NCBI GenBank assembly: GCA_031359995.1
Contig: JANMAT010000103.1
Coordinates: 1 to 59,209, forward strand
Reading direction: 5' to 3'
Length of the DNA: 59,209 bases
DNA from: JANMAT01 sp031359995
GTDB taxonomy: Bacteria > Actinomycetota > Acidimicrobiia > Acidimicrobiales > Ilumatobacteraceae
Each line of letters starts with the position of its first letter. The stretch's first letter is position 1. Below are positions 54,723 to 59,209 of the stretch, piece after piece. Position numbers and translations under genes: made by a program. The notes below the pieces were generated by a model, which was given only the letters and a program-made list of their open reading frames with translations, had not been told where the DNA came from and ran no database searches.

Positions 54723-55217
54723 TCAGCGGTCGCTGCCGAAGCGGGCGTCGAAGGCGTCGCCGGGCTCGACGGCGAAGCGCTCCGGGCCGAACGTGACGGT
54801 GAAGCGCTCGAGGAAACCGATCTGTCCGAGGATGACCGAGGTTCCTTGGTGAGGAAAAGGCGACAGCACGCCGACGATGCCCCTCCACGGAATCGGTGCG
54901 GCGTCGACGTCACTCGGGGGTAGCGCTTCGAGCGTCAGCTCGAACAACGGCGCCGAGAACTGCCGGCCGCCAAGCCGGATCGGAAGGATGCTGCCGGTGT
55001 CGACCGGGTCGCCGCCGCCGGCCGCGATCACCTCATGCGCGACGACCGTGACCGGTCCGCCGGTGTCGACGAGTGCCGCGAACGTTCGCCGTCGTCCGGG
55101 GACTCGTACCTGTACGGCGGCCCGCAGGACCGGACGATCGAGCGTCGCGTGCGACTCGCCGAAGTCGGTGTACGGGAACAGCCAGGCGTCAGCCAAGGCC
55201 GAACACGACGGGCTCAC
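54723..55217 (-). CDS. Retropepsin-like aspartic protease
   Basis: A 164-residue protein with the active-site motif ALVDTGGPVTVV (Asp51-Thr-Gly) and a C-terminal ILGQIGFLERFTVTFGP, the two landmarks of single-domain retropepsin-like proteases, which dimerise to form an active site. No signal peptide is visible, so it is probably cytosolic. The GTG at 55217 overlaps the upstream gene by 29 nt; a TTG at 55196, overlapping by 8 nt, is a credible alternative. Its substrate is unknown. Base usage is less GC-biased than in the core genes. Confidence 0.75.
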   Translation of the reverse strand: MSPSCSALADAWLFPYTDFGESHATLDRPVLRAAVQVRVPGRRRTFAALVDTGGPVTVVAHEVIAAGGGDPVDTGSILPIRLGGRQFSAPLFELTLEALPPSDVDAAPIPWRGIVGVLSPFPHQGTSVILGQIGFLERFTVTFGPERFAVEPGDAFDARFGSDR

Positions 55218-55374
55218 CAGGAACGGGGGCCCGCATGATCTCGACGTCGAGATCGCGCTCGTCGACCTGGGCGATCAGCGCATCCAAGTCGGAGGCCGAG
55301 ACGACGACCGTGCCGTCTTTGCCGACGCCGACCCACAGACCGGCCCACGCGTCGAGGTTGAGGGTGCGGATCAT
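55189..55374 (-). CDS. Small hypothetical protein paired with retropepsin
   Basis: A 61-residue acidic protein starting MIRTLNLDAWAGLWVGVGKD. It has a VSASDLDALIAQVDERDLDV segment and no membrane helix. I do not recognise a family. It overlaps the start of the protease gene, so the two are likely co-translated, and it may be a substrate, inhibitor or partner of the protease. Confidence 0.5.
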   Translation of the reverse strand: MIRTLNLDAWAGLWVGVGKDGTVVVSASDLDALIAQVDERDLDVEIMRAPVPGEPVVFGLG

Positions 55375-55885
55375 CCCACCACATTACCGGCCGACACGCG
55401 GGAGGCGCTGCACCCCAAGCGGGATCGGCGAGTCGCGACCCCAAGCATCGCGCGCCCCGCAGTTGGGCCGCTCGCTCCTACTTGGCCGCTGCACAGGCGA
55501 CGAACGGCCGGTCTCCGTGGCCCTCCTTGCAGCGCTCCCGGCAGGAGCCGAACCTACGACCGTCGTACTGGGAAACAGCCCGAGGCGGTGCCGGCAGCTG
55601 ATGGTGCGTGACGTTTGCGCTGTCCAGACGCTATTCTTGCCGGTTCGCGTGGCGGCCTGAATCGCCTAGTGACAAGCCGTGGATGGGCAGGAAGATGGGC
55701 AACTCGCCAATCGGGCCAATCCACTCACGCTCCTGACAGACGGCGGGTTCGGGCACAAGCGAGCAGATGCGACCTCTCGCCCGGGGCCTGCACCTCGGGC
55801 GAGGGGCTCCGCCGACCCCACTCACGGATCGCTCACATCGTCTTGGATTCGTCTACAGCGGTTTTCGCATCGGCAAATCCGAAAG
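55375..55885. other. 511-bp interval without a supported gene
   Basis: Composition is less GC-rich than the core. On the minus strand a short stretch (YDGRRFGSCRERCKEGHGD ending VACAAAK before TAG) looks protein-like, but it has no plausible start and no family match. No RNA gene, repeat or hairpin of note was seen. It may hold remnants of island genes and the promoter of the small protein/retropepsin pair. Confidence 0.4.
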
Positions 55886-56632
55886 TCAACGACTCGACGG
55901 ATAGTCGATCACGTCGGGTGGCGTGAGCGATAGCGCACCTGGGAGATTCAGCTTCAATGCAATGCCCTCCGCAATACAGTTGTAGATCGCGTGTACCGAT
56001 CGCAACGCTGTCAGGCCGTGCGGTTGCTGGATGCTCCATGAGCCGTCATTCTTCGTCAGCCATAGATCACCCTCACAATGCGCTGGGCGGGCGCCCAACT
56101 TGCCCGCATCGGCGTGAGCCGTGGCGTTACGGATATAGGCCAGGGTGTCAAGGCAATCGCGAAGTTCCGCCCATGTTGTAGGGCTTTGCTTTGGAACACC
56201 ACGCCCTGCTCCAGCCTTCGGCGAGGCCTTCGTCATCATTGTGAACCTTGCTGTAGGCGGCAGCACATCCAGCATCAGACCGAAGTCAGCGAACAAGACT
56301 CGTTCCACCTTGAGAGCGCCCGGCGCCATGAGACGTGTCTCAACGAGCCAACTGCGAGGATTACCGTGCGGAGTTGAACCTCCGACAATGATCGGAGTTC
56401 CTTCGCACCCGAGCCGTGCAGCATGAGCCGAGAATATCAAGTCTTCGAGGCCCGCCTCGAGCGCTGCGACTGCGAACGCGGCTACCGACTGCCAGAGAAG
56501 ATCGCGGGGGCCCGAGCGCCGCCCCGAGCCTCGACCCGTCGCTGTAAACTCGGCCAGCAGTCGACGTGGTCGGCGAAGGTGGTCTTCATAGAAGCGCTCC
56601 GATTCGAACTTGAACGTCGGCCAATTGTTCAT
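55886..56632 (-). CDS. HEPN-like putative ribonuclease
   Basis: A 248-residue, mostly helical protein. The segment YIRNATAHADAGKLG has Arg168-Asn169 and His173, the Rx4-6H active-site motif of HEPN ribonucleases. LLWQSVAAFAVAALEAGLED near residue 45 is the kind of first helix seen in that fold (RiboL-PSP-HEPN-like). HEPN proteins often act as toxin or abortive-infection RNases. The ATG at 56632 has GGAG 5 nt upstream. It lies downstream of the truncated methyltransferase on the same strand, in an accessory island. No antitoxin partner such as an MNT protein is visible. Confidence 0.55.
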   Translation of the reverse strand: MNNWPTFKFESERFYEDHLRRPRRLLAEFTATGRGSGRRSGPRDLLWQSVAAFAVAALEAGLEDLIFSAHAARLGCEGTPIIVGGSTPHGNPRSWLVETRLMAPGALKVERVLFADFGLMLDVLPPTARFTMMTKASPKAGAGRGVPKQSPTTWAELRDCLDTLAYIRNATAHADAGKLGARPAHCEGDLWLTKNDGSWSIQQPHGLTALRSVHAIYNCIAEGIALKLNLPGALSLTPPDVIDYPSSR

Positions 56633-56693
56633 CGCCACTCCAGTTCACCAGCGCCCCGGGCTCACGTCACACTACTTTCGCACCGAGGCATTC

Positions 56694-57836
56694 TCAAGGC
56701 TCGTCGCCGATGCCCGGCTCCACATATGAGGTCTTTGGCAGGCGGTCCGTCCACCAGTTCATCAGTTCCTCGTCGCGCCCGGCACCGTACGCCGTGCACA
56801 TCGCGTCGCCGGAAGCTAGCAGGAACCTGCGCCGTTCGGCCTCAGAGGAGGCCGCAGACGCCTTTTCAAACGCCTCCGCTGAGGCATCCCAGGCGTCCCT
56901 ACCTAGTGGGAGCGGCAACGCGAGAATATCGCGGGCTGATAGCTTAAGAGCGTCCAGCGACAGGGCAGCACCCGCGTGGCGGGCCGCAGCAATCGCAGCA
57001 ATCGGCGGGCTCGCGAGGACAGCCGCTATCCGCCACAGTGATTCCCGTGTCGACTCAACAGAGACTACGGGCACCGACGGCAGGAGCGTGCCATCGATAT
57101 CGACGATCGGCTCCAAAACCTTCGTCTGCGTCCCCACGAGGACTTTCGGCACCAGGCGCTTGCGAGCCCAGGCTTGCAGGTCCTCGCTCAACTCGGACAC
57201 CCTGACGCGGGGAGCTACGAACTGTTGACGATTGAAAGTTGTCAGTCGCTGACCCCACATCAGTCGAGCAGGGTCGATCAGGCCGGAGGTAACCAGTTTC
57301 GGAAGATCACCCCCACCCTCAACACTGTCGACAACATGGCCGATTAGCCCGTAGTACTGATCACGGAAGTCGGCGGTAGCAGACGCAACGTCGGTGAGAG
57401 TTCCGGCAGTCGACCACTCCCGCATGGGCACCCCGCGCCTCAACGCGAGAAAGGAGCCCCATGATTCTGCGTCGGCACTCGGTGGCTCCGCGATGCCGGC
57501 ATCTGCGAAGTCCCGGCCGCGATGCACGACAACCACCCGAGGAGCTACCCCAGTTTGCAGGACCGGCGCCCAAACCTGAACCGAGGCATTGTCGAACACC
57601 TGTTCCTCGGCGAACCAAATGTCGGCAATCGTCGCACGGCTGAGGAGTTCTTGGCGGACGCGCTGCGCCCCACGAGTAGACAGCACTGCTAACGGCTCTA
57701 TCAGGCAGAGCCTGCCGCCATTATTCTTCAATGAGTCGAGGCCGACCAGCAAGAAGAGAGCCGCTGGATCCACATATCCGCCCGCAGCGTCCTCGAATCG
57801 GTCCTTGACGCGTTGGAAGTAGGGACTAGCAAACAT
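56694..57836 (-). pseudogene. DNA adenine methyltransferase, N-terminus lost to IS
   Basis: The open frame gives 380 residues resembling the part of large N6-adenine methyltransferases (type II/BREX-like) that follows the NPPY motif. FASPYFQRVKDRFEDAAGGY is followed by ADxxALFL-like DPAALFLLVGLDSL, GGRLCLIEPLAVLSTRGAQR and a target-recognition-like C-terminal region. The S-adenosylmethionine-binding and NPPY motifs are absent. Upstream of the ATG the same frame stays open and reads QLQSET to 57838, right up to the IS end at 57856, so coding continued there before insertion. It was probably a restriction or defence methylase and should now be inactive. Confidence 0.7.
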
Positions 57837-57860
57837 TGTCTCGCTTTGGAGTTGACTTAG

Positions 57861-57877
57861 GGCTCACGCCAGGTTTG
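57861..57877 (+). repeat. IS left terminal inverted repeat
   Basis: GGCTCACGCCAGGTTTG, matching the right end in 14 of 17 positions. The transposase stop codon begins within it. Confidence 0.8.
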
Positions 57878-59093
57878 GTTGGGCGTGGATGGTGTAGTTC
57901 CATTCGCCGTGGAAGTCGTGAGGGTCGAGGGGTAGTGCGGCGAGTTCGCGGTCGGTGATCTTGACGCCCTTCGGGTACCAGTTCGAGTCGTAGCCGGCTT
58001 GGATGGTGAGACCGGTGCTGGTGGCGGTGGCGGAGATGAGCTCGATGATGGTGCGAATGCTGGTGAGGGGTCGGGCCCGCCAGTTCATGGTGATGAAGCT
58101 GAACATGCGGTGCTCGATCTTGTTCCACTTCGAGGTGCCCGGCGGGTAGTGGCACACCGTGACGCGTAGCCCGGTCTCGTCTGCGAGCTGGGCGAGGTGC
58201 CACTTCCAGGCGCGGACGCGGTAGCCGTTCGAACCGCCGGCGTCAGCGGTGATCAGCAGGCGGTCGGCGTGCGGGAACCGGGCGCGGCCCATCTGGTTCC
58301 ACCATCGTCGGATCGACTCGACTGCGAACTCGGCGGTGTCGGCGGTGTCACCGACCGAGACCCAGCCCTCGTCGTTGGTGACGTCGTAGATCCCGTACGG
58401 GATGGCCTTGGCGTTCTCGCCCAGGGCGCGGTCGGCGAAGTCATGGACCTCGGTCCGGGTCGGTTCACCCTCCGGGGCCCACTCGCGGCCCCCGTTGGCG
58501 TAGTTCCCGATCAACTCCTTCTTCTTCGTGTCGACACTGATCACGGGCTGATCGTCCTCGACGAACCCGGTGGCCATGTCGTTCAAGTAGCGGAACTGGC
58601 GGTCGCGGTCAGGGTGCTGCGCGCCTTCGACCATCTTGGCGTCGGCCTGCAACCTGTACCGCAACTTGTGCAACAAGCGCAGCACCGTGCGCGACGACAC
58701 CTCGAACCCCTTACGCCCCAACTCGTCGGCCAGCTTCGTCGATGACTTCGACGTCCACCGCAGCAACGACATCGGTGTGCCACGCGTGTCGGGATACACC
58801 AACTCATCGAGCGCTTCCAACAAGCCCGGCTGCTTGTCGGTCAAGGGCCTGTCACCACCACCGTGAGCGCGTAACCGATCCGACGGCGACATACCCGCAG
58901 CGATCTCGGCTTGCGCCTTGATCACCGTGTTCCGGCTCATCCCCGACGCCACCGCCACCACCGTCTTGCCACCCCGACCCAACGCCTCTGCCATCGCCCC
59001 CGCCACCACCCGGCGCTGCAACTCGTTCAAATGCGGCAACGTCACCTCGAAGAACCGCCCGAGCGCCTCAGGCGCGACCTCCACACCCCACAC
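57864..59093 (-). CDS. ISAzo13-family DDE transposase
   Basis: A 409-residue transposase, full length for the family. The N-terminus has an HTH-like region (SGMSRNTVIKAQAEIA). The catalytic DDE set is visible: Asp in ISVDTKKKELIGNYANGGRE, Asp in RLLITADAGGSNGYR and Glu in YPPGTSKWNKIEHRMFSFI, the strongest ISAzo13 signature. The GTG start at 59093 lies 32 bp inside the right terminal repeat. No frameshift or internal stop is seen, so it may be active. Confidence 0.93.
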   Translation of the reverse strand: MWGVEVAPEALGRFFEVTLPHLNELQRRVVAGAMAEALGRGGKTVVAVASGMSRNTVIKAQAEIAAGMSPSDRLRAHGGGDRPLTDKQPGLLEALDELVYPDTRGTPMSLLRWTSKSSTKLADELGRKGFEVSSRTVLRLLHKLRYRLQADAKMVEGAQHPDRDRQFRYLNDMATGFVEDDQPVISVDTKKKELIGNYANGGREWAPEGEPTRTEVHDFADRALGENAKAIPYGIYDVTNDEGWVSVGDTADTAEFAVESIRRWWNQMGRARFPHADRLLITADAGGSNGYRVRAWKWHLAQLADETGLRVTVCHYPPGTSKWNKIEHRMFSFITMNWRARPLTSIRTIIELISATATSTGLTIQAGYDSNWYPKGVKITDRELAALPLDPHDFHGEWNYTIHAQPNLA

Positions 59094-59108
59094 ACTACTA
59101 CGCGCGTA

Positions 59109-59125
59109 CTAACTTGGCGTGAACC
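59109..59125 (-). repeat. IS right terminal inverted repeat
   Basis: Read inward: GGTTCACGCCAAGTTAG. The CTTAG duplication follows it at 59126-59130. The remaining 79 bp (59131-59209) show no recognisable motif. Confidence 0.8.
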
Positions 59126-59209
59126 CTTAGTTTCAGTTTGCGGGAACGAGCGCGTCCGACTGACTCCCGATGATATCTCCTTCTCGTGAGTCAGGATCGG
59201 CGGTTGATG

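Larger units (their letters stand above)
57861..59125. mobile_element. Complete ISAzo13-family insertion sequence
   Basis: A 1,265-bp element with terminal inverted repeats GGCTCACGCCAGGTTTG (left) and GGTTCACGCCAAGTTAG (right, read inward), 14 of 17 matching. It is flanked by a direct CTTAG duplication (57856-57860 and 59126-59130). It carries one transposase gene filling almost its whole length. It interrupts the 5' part of the methyltransferase gene. The intact ends and open frame suggest recent insertion. Confidence 0.85.

Noticed and set aside
55541..55557. T-arm-like stem (GTAGG, loop TTCGGCT, CCTGC) on the minus strand
   Set aside because: No matching acceptor, D arm or anticodon arm can be built around it.
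55631..55825. 64-codon minus-strand frame with cysteines
   Set aside because: No ribosome binding site, promoter box, codon bias or recognisable motif supports it.

Overview
The window is very GC-rich, densely coded DNA with strong third-position G/C bias and frequent GTG starts. The gene order tig-clpP-clpX-folC-ndk-mreBCD-mrdA-rodA-(two radical-SAM-linked genes)-rne-rplU-rpmA ... obgE-proB is typical of Actinomycetota. The repeat-type surface protein, the ISAzo13-type element and the many short-leader promoters make a member of the Acidimicrobiia my best guess (inference). Most of it looks like ordinary chromosome. The last 4.6 kb, after a tRNA-Gly gene, looks like an accessory island.

Left part (1-18.6 kb): the end of a CoxM-like flavoprotein; a DUF4262 protein; an APH-type kinase; a VOC protein; SURF1; a lycopene cyclase-like flavoprotein overlapping polyphosphate glucokinase; a WS/DGAT acyltransferase; glucose-6-phosphate isomerase; a MarR regulator broken by an internal deletion; a GMC oxidoreductase coupled to a phosphatase-GNAT fusion; a MoxR AAA ATPase with a CoxE-like VWA partner; a secreted three-repeat protein; a decayed gene; and a LuxR-type two-component pair.

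Middle (18.7-26.4 kb): a co-directional cluster combines a TerB-like/CbxX-type AAA+ ATPase, a solute-binding-like exported protein, a lipoprotein with a solute-binding domain fused to a VWA domain, a membrane-anchored helical protein, a MurJ-type flippase and PspA. I think this is the best candidate for a poorly described system, probably in envelope stress. Next come pfkB, proB and obgE, then a repeat pair, dgt, a polar amino-acid ABC transporter and rpmA/rplU. The usual rplU-rpmA-obgE operon is therefore split by about 4.6 kb of inserted genes.

Right core (34.9-52.5 kb): RNase E/G, two radical-SAM-linked proteins, the elongasome genes (rodA, mrdA, mreD, mreC, mreB), ndk, folC, clpX, clpP and tig, nearly all on the minus strand with short gaps or 1-4 nt overlaps.

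Right end (52.6-59.2 kb): tRNA-Pro(TGG) beside a metallo-beta-lactamase remnant, an MFS permease, then tRNA-Gly(TCC) followed directly by an 11-bp-period direct repeat that resembles integrase arm sites. Beyond it lie a retropepsin-like protease with a small upstream partner, a HEPN-like putative RNase, and the C-terminal part of a DNA adenine methyltransferase cut off by a complete 1,265-bp IS with a CTTAG target duplication. A recurrent TAnnnT box 6-12 nt before start codons indicates that many genes here are transcribed leaderless or with very short leaders.
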